Shown piece after piece: positions 51,759-60,227 of a stretch of 64,000 bases of DNA. Origin of the DNA: an uncultured Myxococcales bacterium (GTDB taxonomy: Bacteria; Myxococcota; Myxococcia; Myxococcales; Myxococcaceae); contig CALJKW010000038.1 of NCBI GenBank assembly GCA_937980205.1, positions 1 to 64,000 on the forward strand. Direction: 5' to 3'. Numbering within the stretch: position 1 is the first letter of the stretch; each line of letters starts with the position of its first letter. The position numbers and the translations under genes were made by a program. Under the pieces are notes generated by a model, which was given only the letters and a program-made list of their open reading frames with translations, searched no databases and had not been told where the DNA came from.

Positions 51759-52313
51759 CTACCGCTGCGAGCGGCCTTTGAGGCGGCGCGCGTCGACCGC
51801 GATGAGCCCGCGCGCCAGCGCCATCGCCACGAAGTCGAACGACATGACGTAGGGGAACTGCTGGGTCCGCCAGAGCGCTGCGAACGTCTCGAGGTCGCCG
51901 AGCACGAAGAGCGCGACGAGCCCGGCCGCGGCGAGCACGAGCGCTGCCCACAGCAGCCGGTGGCCCAGCAGGCGCCCGAGCCGGGAGACCGGCTCTTCGC
52001 GCGGCGCGCCGTAGGGCCGCACCACCAGGTAGGGCAGCAGCACGAACGCGCCCAACGCGAAGCTGCCCGCGATGAACGGCCACTTCCACCACGGCCGGTC
52101 GAAGCGCAGCGCCACCGCCATCGCCACCGGCCACACGCCCATCAAGTTGAACAGCGCGAACAGCGACAGGTTCACGCCGTCGAGCCGCCCGGTCATCATC
52201 TTCACCACCACCTCGCCGGTGTCGGGAGCCGCCGGCGGCGCCGTGCCGAAGCTCACGGCCAGCAGCCCCAGCCACAGCGCGAGCGCGGCGAGTCGAAAGG
52301 GCAGAGCGTTCAC
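51759..52313 (-). CDS. Multi-pass membrane protein of unknown function
   Basis: A 184-residue protein with five hydrophobic segments (about 7-24, 52-72, 80-98, 115-138 and 150-170). Recognisable stretches are LSLFALFNLMGVWPVAMAVA and FIAGSFALGAFVLLPYLVV, a pattern I associate with small integral membrane proteins also found in cyanobacteria and chloroplasts; this is from memory and not checked. No charged catalytic set. It converges on the second kinase across 90 bp and is divergent from the alpha/beta hydrolase. Confidence 0.75.
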   Translation of the reverse strand: MNALPFRLAALALWLGLLAVSFGTAPPAAPDTGEVVVKMMTGRLDGVNLSLFALFNLMGVWPVAMAVALRFDRPWWKWPFIAGSFALGAFVLLPYLVVRPYGAPREEPVSRLGRLLGHRLLWAALVLAAAGLVALFVLGDLETFAALWRTQQFPYVMSFDFVAMALARGLIAVDARRLKGRSQR

Positions 52314-52401
52314 GGGCGCGTGGTTAGCGCATCACGGGCCCGCAGCGGGCGAGCGTCGAGGCAGGTCGCGGCACGGGTTCAACTGCGCTACGCCCGCGCC
52401 C

Positions 52402-53274
52402 ATGACTGTCGAGCGGAGGGTGGCCTTCTTCTCCAGCGGGGTGCGCCTTGCGGGCGTGCTCCGACTTCCCGACGGCGCCGGGCCCTCTCCGGCGGTCGTG
52501 ATGTGCGCGGGCATGACGCTGACCCGCGACGTCTGGCTGAGGCCGAACGCCGAGTGGCTGCTCTCGCGCGGCTACGCCACCCTGAGCTTCGACTACCGCG
52601 GCTTCGGTGAGTCAGAGGGAGAGCCCCGGTGCCGGCTCGTTCCGCGCATGCAGGTCGACGACGTGCGCTCGGCGCTGACGTTCCTCGAAGCGGTGCCCGA
52701 GGTCGACGCGCGGCGGCTGGCGCTGTTCGGCGTCTCGCTCGGAGCGTCCATCGCGGTCGCGACCGCGGGGGCCGACGCGCGGGTGCGGGCGACCGTCGCG
52801 GTGGCCGGGCCGATGAACCTCACCCGCGTGTGGCGCGCCTACCCGGGCTTCGAGGGCTTCCACGCCAAGGTGTGGGCGGCGCGGCGAAGTTTCGTCACCA
52901 CCGGTGAGCTCACCACCATCAAGCTCTCGCGTCTGCTGGCGAGCGACCCCGAGACCTGCGCCAAGATTGAGCGCGACGCCCCGCACCACCCGCACTGGCG
53001 GCCGGAGCTCACCTTCGAGTCGCTGGCCGACCTCTTCGAGTTCGTGCCGGAAGCGGTGGTGGCCGACATCTCACCGCGCGCCGTGCTGTTCGTCGCGCCC
53101 GAAAATGACGCGCTCATCGCCGGCGCCGAGCTGCCCAGCGCGCACGCGAAGGCGAAGGAGCCCAAGCGCCTGGTGATGCTCCCGGGGTTGAAGCACCACG
53201 AGATTTACGGCTCCGGCGCCGGCTTCGCGCCGACCATGGACGCGGCCGGCCGTTTTCTGGCCGAACATCTCTGA
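52402..53274 (+). CDS. Alpha/beta hydrolase
   Basis: A 290-residue hydrolase from the ATG at 52402; upstream open sequence overlaps the divergent membrane-protein gene. The nucleophile elbow is GVSLGAS, the acid Asp lies in LFVAPENDALIAG, and the His in PGLKHHEIYG, giving a complete Ser-Asp-His triad. The oxyanion region is MCAGMTLTRDVWLRP, with SFDYRGFGESEGEPR following. This matches dienelactone-hydrolase or X-Pro-peptidase-like cytoplasmic hydrolases acting on esters or amides. Substrate unknown. Confidence 0.9.
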   Translation: MTVERRVAFFSSGVRLAGVLRLPDGAGPSPAVVMCAGMTLTRDVWLRPNAEWLLSRGYATLSFDYRGFGESEGEPRCRLVPRMQVDDVRSALTFLEAVPEVDARRLALFGVSLGASIAVATAGADARVRATVAVAGPMNLTRVWRAYPGFEGFHAKVWAARRSFVTTGELTTIKLSRLLASDPETCAKIERDAPHHPHWRPELTFESLADLFEFVPEAVVADISPRAVLFVAPENDALIAGAELPSAHAKAKEPKRLVMLPGLKHHEIYGSGAGFAPTMDAAGRFLAEHL

Positions 53275-53309
53275 CGCCGTTTCGCTCCTTTGCCATCGCG
53301 TCGCCTGGC

Positions 53310-54677
53310 TCACACGCCACGCACCCAGGTGGAGTGGAAGCCGATGGGGATGCGCCGGGGCAGCCTGGCGCGGGCCACGGTGTCGAGCGTCCGCGCCTCC
53401 ACCACCCAGAGCTCGCTGGCGTTCTGCTCGGCGCTGCTGATGACCGTCACGATGTAGCCGTCGTCCTCTCCGCGGGCGTCGACGCGCGGTGCGAACGACG
53501 GCTCGCCGGCGAACCAGCCCTTCGGTGCCTCGATGGTGCGGTGCGTGCCCTTCGCGAGGTCGTACTTCACCAGCGCGTCGAACATCATCGCGGCGCGGGG
53601 CGCGATGCGGCCGTGGTAGCTGAACTGCACGCGCTGCCCCTGAAGGGCTTCGTTGGTGCGGGGGAACTCGGTGGGCGTGTCGTCGATCGTCTCTTCCTTC
53701 ACCGCGCCGGACTCGAGGTTCATCGTCCACCGGCGCAGCTTCGGGACGAGCGCGATGGTGTCGAGCATCGGCGTCGTCTCGTCACGCTTTTCGGGAATCG
53801 GGTCGTCGATGGCGCAAGCCACGAGGACGACGTTGGCGCCGTCTTCGTAGGCGTTGACCGTGTGGTACGCGTAGCACGGCGCGATGGTGAACCACTTCAC
53901 GTCGCCGCCCTTGCCGTGGCGGGGGATGACGCCCAGCCGCGCTGGCGCCGAGCGGTCGAACCCGATGCGCCGCTTCCCCGCCGCGAGCGCCGCCGTGTCC
54001 CATCCGAGCGGGAGGTCCAGCAGCACCGTGAAGCGCGGGGTGATTGCGATGTCGTGGGGGATGCGCGGCCCCGCCACGTCGATGGTCTCGCACGAGGTGA
54101 GCTCGCCGCTCTTCGACACCACGCCGTACCGGTAGAACGGCGGCTTGAACATCGAGAAGTCGAAGAACATCAACTCGCCCGTCGCCGCGTCGACCTTGGC
54201 GTGCGCAGCCATGCCTCGCGGGAGCTTGCCGTGGAAGCGCTCGGGGCCGATGGTGTCGAGCGAGGGAAGCGACAGCGCGTACGGCGTGCCCGACAGCCAC
54301 CACAGCGCCAGGAGCTTGCCGTTGTGCCAGACCAGGTCGGTGTTGGCGGTGTCCTTGAGCGGCGCGGGCGCGCCGGGGCGGGGCTTCTCGAGGATGCCGG
54401 TGTACAGCGCCTTGTCGGCCGCGACCTCTGCGCGCAGCCCCTCGGTTTGAATCCACCGGGCGCGGTACGTCGCGGCGCCGTCACGCGCCTGCACCGCGTG
54501 CACCATGCCGTCGCCGTCGAACCAGTGGTACCTGCCCAGCGGCTCGAAGCGCGGGTTGGGGCTGTTGCGGGCAAAGGTGCCGACCAGGTCTTTCGGAAGC
54601 TCGCCCACCAGTGGCGCGGCGTCGGCCTCCGAAGAGACGGGGGCGTGCTCGCGCTGCAGGTACGGGTAGTCGCTCAT
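53310..54677 (-). CDS. Carotenoid cleavage oxygenase
   Basis: A 455-residue non-heme iron enzyme of the carotenoid/stilbene cleavage (RPE65/lignostilbene) family. Four iron-binding His are visible in order: AAHAKVD, PHDIAIT, YHTVNAYED and FHSTW near the C terminus. FARNSPNPRFEPLGRYHWFD and GDGMVHAVQ are the family N-terminal block. These enzymes split a carbon-carbon double bond of carotenoids or stilbenes with O2, giving aldehydes or ketones. No membrane segment is seen. It lies beside a thiolase and near an ECF/ChrR pair. Confidence 0.93.
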   Translation of the reverse strand: MSDYPYLQREHAPVSSEADAAPLVGELPKDLVGTFARNSPNPRFEPLGRYHWFDGDGMVHAVQARDGAATYRARWIQTEGLRAEVAADKALYTGILEKPRPGAPAPLKDTANTDLVWHNGKLLALWWLSGTPYALSLPSLDTIGPERFHGKLPRGMAAHAKVDAATGELMFFDFSMFKPPFYRYGVVSKSGELTSCETIDVAGPRIPHDIAITPRFTVLLDLPLGWDTAALAAGKRRIGFDRSAPARLGVIPRHGKGGDVKWFTIAPCYAYHTVNAYEDGANVVLVACAIDDPIPEKRDETTPMLDTIALVPKLRRWTMNLESGAVKEETIDDTPTEFPRTNEALQGQRVQFSYHGRIAPRAAMMFDALVKYDLAKGTHRTIEAPKGWFAGEPSFAPRVDARGEDDGYIVTVISSAEQNASELWVVEARTLDTVARARLPRRIPIGFHSTWVRGV

Positions 54678-54757
54678 GGCGCGAGAGCTTCGCGGCGCCT
54701 CCCCAAGCGCGTCAATCGACGTCCACGGCGCGGTCCCCGAGCGTGTAGGGTGCCCGC

Positions 54758-56002
54758 ATGACGGACGTGTACGTGATTGGCGTGGCGACGACGGCGTTCA
54801 AGCGATGGCCCGAGACGACGCATCGCGCGCTGACCCAGTGGGCCCTCGACGCGGTGGAGAAGGACGCCGGCGTGGAGCTGGCGCGCGCCGAAGGCGTGTG
54901 GTTCGGCAGCTGCGCGCTGCACGTCTTCGGACAAGAGACTGCACGGGGGCAGGTGGTGCTCAGCGAGCCGATGCGTGCCGGTCAGCTCGAGGGCTCGACC
55001 CCGGTGGTGAACGTCGAGGCGGGGTGCGCCACGGGCAGCCTCGCGCTGCACGGCGCGGCGCAGGCGGTGGCGGCTGGGCAGGCCCGGGTGGCGCTGGCCG
55101 TCGGCGTCGAGAAGACCTTCCTTCCGCACGCGCTCGAGAAGACGAAGGCGCTCTTCGACGGCGCGATGGATCGACTCACCCCCGACGTGCCGGGCACGTT
55201 CTTCGCGCAGGCGGCCGCGGCGCACGGGCTGGAGTACGCGCCACGGGCCGACCGCATCGCGCTGCTCGACGTGTGCGCGCTGCAGGCGAAGTGGCACATG
55301 AAGACGTACGGCACGACGCCCGAGCAGCTGGCGGCCTCGGCGGCGAAGAACCACACCCACGGCGCGCTCAACCCGTCGGCGCAGTACCAGAAGGCGATGA
55401 CGGTGGCCGAGGTGCTCGCGGACAAGGTGGTGCTCGCGCCGCTGACCCGGGCGATGTGCGCCCCCATCAGCGACGGCGCGGCGGCGGTGCTGCTGTGCTC
55501 GGGTGACGCGCTGCGGTCACTCGCGGCTGGGGTGCGGGAGCGCGCCGTGAAGCTGGTCGGCGTCGAGCTGGCGAGCGGGCGTTACCGGGCGCTGGGCGAG
55601 CCGAGCGTGACGCAGGTCTGCGCCGAGCGGCTCTACCGCAAGACGGGCCTGGGGCCCTCGGCGGTGCAGGTCGCCGAGCTGCACGACGCGACGAGCTTCT
55701 CCGAGGTCTCAGGTGTCGAGGCGCTCGGCTTCTGCGCGCAGGGCCAGGGCGGCGCGTACGTCGCCAGCGGCGCCGCAGCGCTCGGCGGCGAGCGCCCCAT
55801 CAACCTCTCCGGCGGCCTGGTCTCCAAGGGCCACCCGCTGGCGGCGAGCGGGCTGGCGATGGTGCACGAGCTCGTCACGCAGCTGCGAGGCGAAGCCGGC
55901 CCGCGTCAGGCGAAGGGCGTGCGCGTCGGGCTCTGGCAGAACGCCGGCGGGCTGACCGGCTTCGACGAAGCGGCGTGCGCGGTGGGCCTTCTTTCGCGCT
56001 GA
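54758..56002 (+). CDS. Thiolase-family protein (SCP2-thiolase-like)
   Basis: A 414-residue thiolase-fold protein. The nucleophile region is NVEAGCATGSLALHGAAQAV, with Cys about residue 92. Later motifs are ISDGAAAVLLCS, ELHDATSFSEV and KGHPLAASGLAM, the GHP loop supplying the His. The C-terminal segment (VRVGLWQNAGGLTGFDEAAC) is closer to SCP2-type thiolases than to classical degradative ones. Expected to make or break a carbon-carbon bond on an acyl-CoA. No other beta-oxidation genes are adjacent. Confidence 0.88.
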   Translation: MTDVYVIGVATTAFKRWPETTHRALTQWALDAVEKDAGVELARAEGVWFGSCALHVFGQETARGQVVLSEPMRAGQLEGSTPVVNVEAGCATGSLALHGAAQAVAAGQARVALAVGVEKTFLPHALEKTKALFDGAMDRLTPDVPGTFFAQAAAAHGLEYAPRADRIALLDVCALQAKWHMKTYGTTPEQLAASAAKNHTHGALNPSAQYQKAMTVAEVLADKVVLAPLTRAMCAPISDGAAAVLLCSGDALRSLAAGVRERAVKLVGVELASGRYRALGEPSVTQVCAERLYRKTGLGPSAVQVAELHDATSFSEVSGVEALGFCAQGQGGAYVASGAAALGGERPINLSGGLVSKGHPLAASGLAMVHELVTQLRGEAGPRQAKGVRVGLWQNAGGLTGFDEAACAVGLLSR

Positions 56003-56010
56003 CGCCCGGC

Positions 56011-56562
56011 TCAGCGGCTCGAGGTGAGCAGCTGCGAGAGCCGCTTCGTCGCGAGCCGCATGCGCGTCTTCACCGTCCCGAGCGGAGTCCCCGTTCGGGC
56101 GGCGATCTCCGACTGCGAGAGCCCCTCGCGGTACGCGAGCTCGAGCGTCTCGCGTTGATCCGTCGGCAGCTCGAGCAGCGACCGCTGCAGCGACTTCGCC
56201 ATGCGCCTCGAGTCGAGCAGCTGATCCGTCGTCGGCTGCGTGAGCGCGTCGGGCCGCTCGGCGGCCTGCGCGGTGCGCGCCTGCGACTCGCGCGTGCGCA
56301 GCCGGTCGACCGCGCGCGACCGCGCGATGGTGACGATCCACACGTCGAACGCCGCGCGCTCGGGCTGGTAGTGCTCGGCCTTGCGCCAGGCCTCGAGGAA
56401 GGCGTCCTGCACGACCTCCTCGGCCTCGGCGCGCGAGCGCAACACGCGCAGCGCGGCAGAGAGCGCCAGCCCGGCGAAGCGCTCGAAGAGCGCCGTCAGC
56501 GCAGAGCGGTCGCCCTTCGCCAGCCGGTCCGACAGCGCTCGCGTGTCGACTTCGCTCGTCAC
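56011..56562 (-). CDS. ECF sigma factor of a ChrR-controlled pair
   Basis: A 183-residue ECF sigma starting at the GTG at 56562. Region 2 has EEVVQDAFLEAWRKAEHYQP and FDVWIVTIARSRAVDRLR. Region 4 has LELPTDQRETLELAYREGLS, QSEIAARTGTPLGTVKTRMR. It overlaps the anti-sigma stop by GTGA, so the anti-sigma is translated first. ECF factors paired with ChrR respond to singlet oxygen or other oxidants in Rhodobacter and relatives. That role is inferred here from the pairing. Confidence 0.92.
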   Translation of the reverse strand: MTSEVDTRALSDRLAKGDRSALTALFERFAGLALSAALRVLRSRAEAEEVVQDAFLEAWRKAEHYQPERAAFDVWIVTIARSRAVDRLRTRESQARTAQAAERPDALTQPTTDQLLDSRRMAKSLQRSLLELPTDQRETLELAYREGLSQSEIAARTGTPLGTVKTRMRLATKRLSQLLTSSR

Positions 56563-57161
56563 GCACCCCCCGTGACGGGAAAGGTCCGCGCGGCGCACAG
56601 GCAGCCCAGTCCGGGCAGACCGGTGAACGAGTGCGAGGTGCCGGGCTGGCGGACGTCGAGCTCTCCGCGCCAGTACTCGGTGCCCGAGACGTCGAGGTAG
56701 CCGCCCTCGAGCACGAGCACCTGCTCTTCGCCGCCGTGCGTGTGCGTCGGGAACACCGCCCCCGGCTCGAGCTTGAGCAGCACCGTGAACGCGCCTTCGC
56801 CCACGCCGGGGCCCGCATTCACCGGGGCCACCCACACGCCGGGCGCAAGCTCGGTGTCCCAGATGGCCGGGTCGTCGATGCGCGCGAGCACCGCCTTCGC
56901 CTCGTCGGTCGAGATGTCGAACAGCTTCGCGACGCGCTCGATGAAGTGGGCGAAGCGCTGAGGGCCGCTCAGCGTGCCCTGCAGCTTCGACAGCACGCCC
57001 GAAGGTGGGACGGTGAAGGTCTCGGTCAGCCGATCGAGCTCGTCGGCCTCTCTTCGGCACTCCGCGCAGTCGCGCAGATGGGCCTCCACCCGGCTCACCT
57101 CCGCGGGTGGGAGGTGTCCGGCGGTGTAGCCGTACAGCTCGTCGACGACATGTTCAGCCAT
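56559..57161 (-). CDS. ChrR-like anti-sigma factor with C-terminal cupin
   Basis: A 200-residue anti-sigma. The N-terminal zinc finger (HLRDCAECRRE) binds the sigma. After a helical linker (residues 40-90) comes a cupin (95-195) with metal ligands in PTHTHGGEEQ and LDVRQPGTSHSF, the HxH...E...H set of ChrR cupins. In ChrR the cupin is needed to release sigma under singlet oxygen. The gene is the first of the pair, with its start at the ATG at 57161. Confidence 0.9.
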   Translation of the reverse strand: MAEHVVDELYGYTAGHLPPAEVSRVEAHLRDCAECRREADELDRLTETFTVPPSGVLSKLQGTLSGPQRFAHFIERVAKLFDISTDEAKAVLARIDDPAIWDTELAPGVWVAPVNAGPGVGEGAFTVLLKLEPGAVFPTHTHGGEEQVLVLEGGYLDVSGTEYWRGELDVRQPGTSHSFTGLPGLGCLCAARTFPVTGGA

Positions 57162-57224
57162 TGGGTCACGCTCTCAGAGGCGTTACGGCTGAGCGCGTCA
57201 GGCGGATTTCTTTCACGACTGGGT

Positions 57225-58538
57225 CTATTTCTCCAGACCCGTCGCGCGCGCGAGGCGCTCGTAGTTCTTGTGTGCGCGCTGCGCCTTCACCGCGTCGGCC
57301 CACTGCACCGTCCAGATCTCGCGCAGCGTGCGGCCGAGGACCTCGAGGCCGAACGTGTCCTCCATCGCGAGCGGGAGCAGCTCGAACGCGCGCGGGTCTT
57401 TCATGCGCGCGAGCGCGGCGATGGCGCCCGGCGCGCCCTCTTTGCAGCTCTTCGCGACCGCGACGGCGGCGTCGGCGTTCTCCTTCGTGGACACCCAGCC
57501 GAGCAGCGCGACCTCTTCGTTGAGCTGGAACCCGCGGCACCGCCAGCGCTGCTGAATCGCGTCCTTCGCCCGCGCGTCGCCCTGGCGAACGGCGGCGATG
57601 AGCTGATCCGGCGACGTGAAGCGCACGTCCTCGGGGAGGTTCACCTTCACGCCGCCCTTCGGCGCCGAGTAGCCCTGGGCGAGCAGCGCGGTGCTCACCT
57701 TCTTCTGGGCCTCCGCGTCGAACTTGTCGAAGTCGCGCTGCGCGAGCTCCGCCGCCGTGGAGCGCTCGGTGACGTTCGCGTGCTCGCCGAGCGTGGGAAT
57801 CAAGAGCGCCGGCACGTAGCGGCCCTTCGCGACGAGCAGCTTGTACACCTCGGTCGCGCACCCCGTGCCGAGGTGATGCCCGCTCTTGAGCTTGATGTAG
57901 CTCTTGAAGTTGTTCTGGCCCCACGACGCCACGACGACGTCGCGGCCGTCGAGCTGGCTCGCCATCGTCGGCGCTTCGCTCGCCGTCTCGCAGCTCATCA
58001 GCTGCCCCGACTTTCCCTCGAGCGCGTCCGCGCGCTGGGCGAGCGCGCTGGCGTTCGGCGCCGGCGCCAGCGCGGTCCGGCAGCTCATCGCCAGCTCCGA
58101 GGCCTTGCGCACCAGCGGCGCCGACGGGTCCTTCTCCGCCGACTCGAGCAGCTCCTCGCCGAGCGGAGTCCGCGCGGTGGCGGTGAGCGCGATGAGCCGC
58201 AGCACGGCTTCGGGTCGCGCCCACAGCGCCTTCGCGAGGGCCGGGTCCGCTTTCGCCCACGAGATGAGCAGCGTCACGAGCTGGCTGCCCGGGGTCGGCG
58301 GGCCCATCACCATCGTCATGCCCATGCACAGCCGCATGCCGTGCTCGCGCCACAGCGTCGCTTCGGCGCCCGAGACCTTGAGCGCCTTCGCGATGGGCTC
58401 GAGGTTCTTCGGCAGGCCGGCCTTGAGGCGCGCGATCGCCGCAGCGCTCGCGCTGTCGTCGCCGAGCGCTCCGATGTCTTCCCAGGTCTTGTCTTCGGCA
58501 GCCGCGAGCAGCGTGACGACGAGCAGGAGCGCGTTCAT
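57225..58538 (-). CDS. Exported HEAT-like helical protein
   Basis: A 437-residue protein with a signal peptide (MNALLLVVTLLAAAED). The rest is helical, with repeated LRxxAL/ALxRM-type helices (AVLRLIALTATARTPLGEEL; AIAALARMKDPRAFELLPLA) that suggest HEAT-like repeats, and five Cys. No catalytic motif. Function unknown. The 63-bp gap to the ChrR gene shows nothing else. Confidence 0.75.
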   Translation of the reverse strand: MNALLLVVTLLAAAEDKTWEDIGALGDDSASAAAIARLKAGLPKNLEPIAKALKVSGAEATLWREHGMRLCMGMTMVMGPPTPGSQLVTLLISWAKADPALAKALWARPEAVLRLIALTATARTPLGEELLESAEKDPSAPLVRKASELAMSCRTALAPAPNASALAQRADALEGKSGQLMSCETASEAPTMASQLDGRDVVVASWGQNNFKSYIKLKSGHHLGTGCATEVYKLLVAKGRYVPALLIPTLGEHANVTERSTAAELAQRDFDKFDAEAQKKVSTALLAQGYSAPKGGVKVNLPEDVRFTSPDQLIAAVRQGDARAKDAIQQRWRCRGFQLNEEVALLGWVSTKENADAAVAVAKSCKEGAPGAIAALARMKDPRAFELLPLAMEDTFGLEVLGRTLREIWTVQWADAVKAQRAHKNYERLARATGLEK

Positions 58539-58554
58539 GCGCCGGGAGTCTATG

Positions 58555-59094
58555 TCAGGCCTTCGGACGAAACGGCTGCGGCGCCCCCGGCTTCGCCTCG
58601 AGGTACGCGCCGCCGATGAGGTCGAGGCAGTAGGGAATCGCCGGGAACACCGCCTCGAGGCACTCGCGGATGCTCTTCGGCTTCCCCGGCAGGTTCACGA
58701 TGAGCGACGCGCCGCGGATGCCGGCGGTCTGGCGCGAGAGGATCGCGGTCGGCACGTACTTCAAGCTCACGGCGCGCATGAGCTCTCCGAAGCCGGGCAT
58801 CATCTTGTCGCAGACCGCCTCGGTCGCCTCGGGGGTCACGTCGCGCGGCGCCGGCCCCGTTCCACCGGTGGTCACCACGAGGCAGCAGCCTTCGGCGTCG
58901 CAGAGCTCGCGCAGCGTCTGCTCGATCGCCGCGCGATCGTCGGGGATCAGCCGGTAGACCTTCTCCCACGGAGAGGCCAGCCACTCGTTGAACACGTCTT
59001 CGATCGCCTTGCCGGACTTGTCTTCGTAGACGCCGGCGCTCGCGCGGTCGCTGGAAGTCAGAATGCCGATGCGGGCGGTCTGCGGTGATGGCAT
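58555..59094 (-). CDS. mogA: Molybdopterin adenylyltransferase
   Basis: A 179-residue MogA/MoaB-type protein that adenylates molybdopterin before metal insertion. Recognised by RIGILTSSDRASAGVYEDKSG, the substrate loop TTGGTGPAPRDVTPEAT and GIRGASLIVNLPGKPKSIRE. The length fits MogA. No other molybdenum-cofactor genes are adjacent. Its start lies 14 bp from the divergent dcd start, so the two promoters must overlap. Confidence 0.93.
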   Translation of the reverse strand: MPSPQTARIGILTSSDRASAGVYEDKSGKAIEDVFNEWLASPWEKVYRLIPDDRAAIEQTLRELCDAEGCCLVVTTGGTGPAPRDVTPEATEAVCDKMMPGFGELMRAVSLKYVPTAILSRQTAGIRGASLIVNLPGKPKSIRECLEAVFPAIPYCLDLIGGAYLEAKPGAPQPFRPKA

Positions 59095-59108
59095 GGTGCG
59101 TGACTTAT

Positions 59109-59675
59109 ATGAGCATCAAGCCCGACAAGTGGATTCGACGGATGGCGAAGGAACACGGGATGATCTCCCCGTTCGAGCCGCAGGCGGTTCGCGAGTACCA
59201 GGGCAAGAAGGCCGTCAGCTTCGGAACGTCGTCGTACGGCTATGACGTTCGCTGCGCCGACGAGTTCAAGGTGTTCACCAACGTGTTCTCCACCGTCGTC
59301 GACCCCAAGCAGTTCGACAACCGCTCCTTCGTCGACATCAAGGGGCCGGAGTGCATCATCCCGCCCAACTCCTTCGCGCTCGCGCGCACGGTCGAGTACT
59401 TCAAGATTCCGCGCGACGTGCTCGTCGTCTGCCTCGGCAAGTCGACCTACGCGCGCTGCGGAATCATCGTGAACGTCACGCCCCTCGAGCCCGAGTGGGA
59501 AGGCCACGTCACGCTCGAGTTCTCGAACACCACGCCCCTGCCGGCGCGCATCTACGCCAACGAGGGCGTCGCGCAGATGCTGTTCTTCGGCGCCGATGAA
59601 GTCTGCGAGACCTCGTACAAGGACCGCGGCGGCAAGTACCAGGGCCAGCAGGGCGTCACGCTTCCGAAGGCGTGA
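59109..59675 (+). CDS. dcd: dCTP deaminase
   Basis: A 188-residue enzyme that deaminates dCTP to dUTP for thymidylate synthesis. I chose the ATG at 59109 (MSIKPDKWIRRMAKEHGMI); an ATG at 59085 would add eight unconserved residues. Family signatures: YGYDVRCADEF, CLGKSTYARCGIIV and the catalytic Glu block PLEPEWEGHVTLEFSNTT, then EGVAQMLFF. The stop overlaps the GTG of the next gene (GTGA). Confidence 0.95.
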   Translation: MSIKPDKWIRRMAKEHGMISPFEPQAVREYQGKKAVSFGTSSYGYDVRCADEFKVFTNVFSTVVDPKQFDNRSFVDIKGPECIIPPNSFALARTVEYFKIPRDVLVVCLGKSTYARCGIIVNVTPLEPEWEGHVTLEFSNTTPLPARIYANEGVAQMLFFGADEVCETSYKDRGGKYQGQQGVTLPKA

Positions 59676-60166
59676 AGCGGCTCGCGTTGTGTCTGCTGTT
59701 GGCGGCGTGCTCGTCGGCGACGCCGCCGGGGCCCGACGCGGGCGGTCTCGATGCAGGCTCGCCCGATGCCGGCTCGCCTGACGCTGGGGCGGCCGATGCA
59801 GGCCACGACGCCGGAACGCCCGACGCCGGAGCCGCCGGCCGTTACTGGGACGGCGGCACGTGCATGGTGAAGACCGACTGCCCCTGCTTCTCGAACGACG
59901 ACTGCGGGCCGGGCTTCCGCTGCGTCAGCGAAGACAACACCGGCACCCAGGTCTGGTGCGTGCCCGGCGCGCGCGGCACCGGCGCGCCGGGAGACGTCTG
60001 CACCGTCGAAGGCGACTGCGCGAGCGCGCTGTGCGTCGAGCCGAACATGGGCCCGAGCCGTTGCAGCAGGCTCTGTGAGACGGCGAACGACTGTCCGCCG
60101 ACGCTCCCGCGCTGCCTCTACATCGGGTTCGGAGTCGACCGGTCCATCTGCTCGCCGCCGCCCTGA
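59672..60166 (+). CDS. Asp-Ala-Gly repeat, Cys-rich lipoprotein
   Basis: A 164-residue lipoprotein from the GTG at 59672 (VKRLALCLLLAACSS, lipobox LAAC). A PDAGS-type repeat linker (residues 19-54) is followed by about a dozen Cys (CPCFSNDDCGPGFRC, CTVEGDCASALC, CSRLCETANDCPP), a disulphide-rich module common in myxobacterial surface proteins. Translational coupling to dcd is odd for a surface protein and may be chance. Confidence 0.8.
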   Translation: MKRLALCLLLAACSSATPPGPDAGGLDAGSPDAGSPDAGAADAGHDAGTPDAGAAGRYWDGGTCMVKTDCPCFSNDDCGPGFRCVSEDNTGTQVWCVPGARGTGAPGDVCTVEGDCASALCVEPNMGPSRCSRLCETANDCPPTLPRCLYIGFGVDRSICSPPP

Positions 60167-60227
60167 GCCGCGGCACGTCGAAGTCTTTCACGCGAACGGC
60201 AGGTCGGGTGTCAGGCTCGGGCACCCC

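Noticed and set aside
52072..52401. N-terminal extension of the alpha/beta hydrolase
   Set aside because: It overlaps the divergent membrane-protein gene and shows no conserved feature; the ATG at 52402 starts the domain directly.
52314..52401. A gggttcaa sequence like a tRNA T-arm
   Set aside because: No flanking acceptor, D-arm or anticodon stems can be formed.
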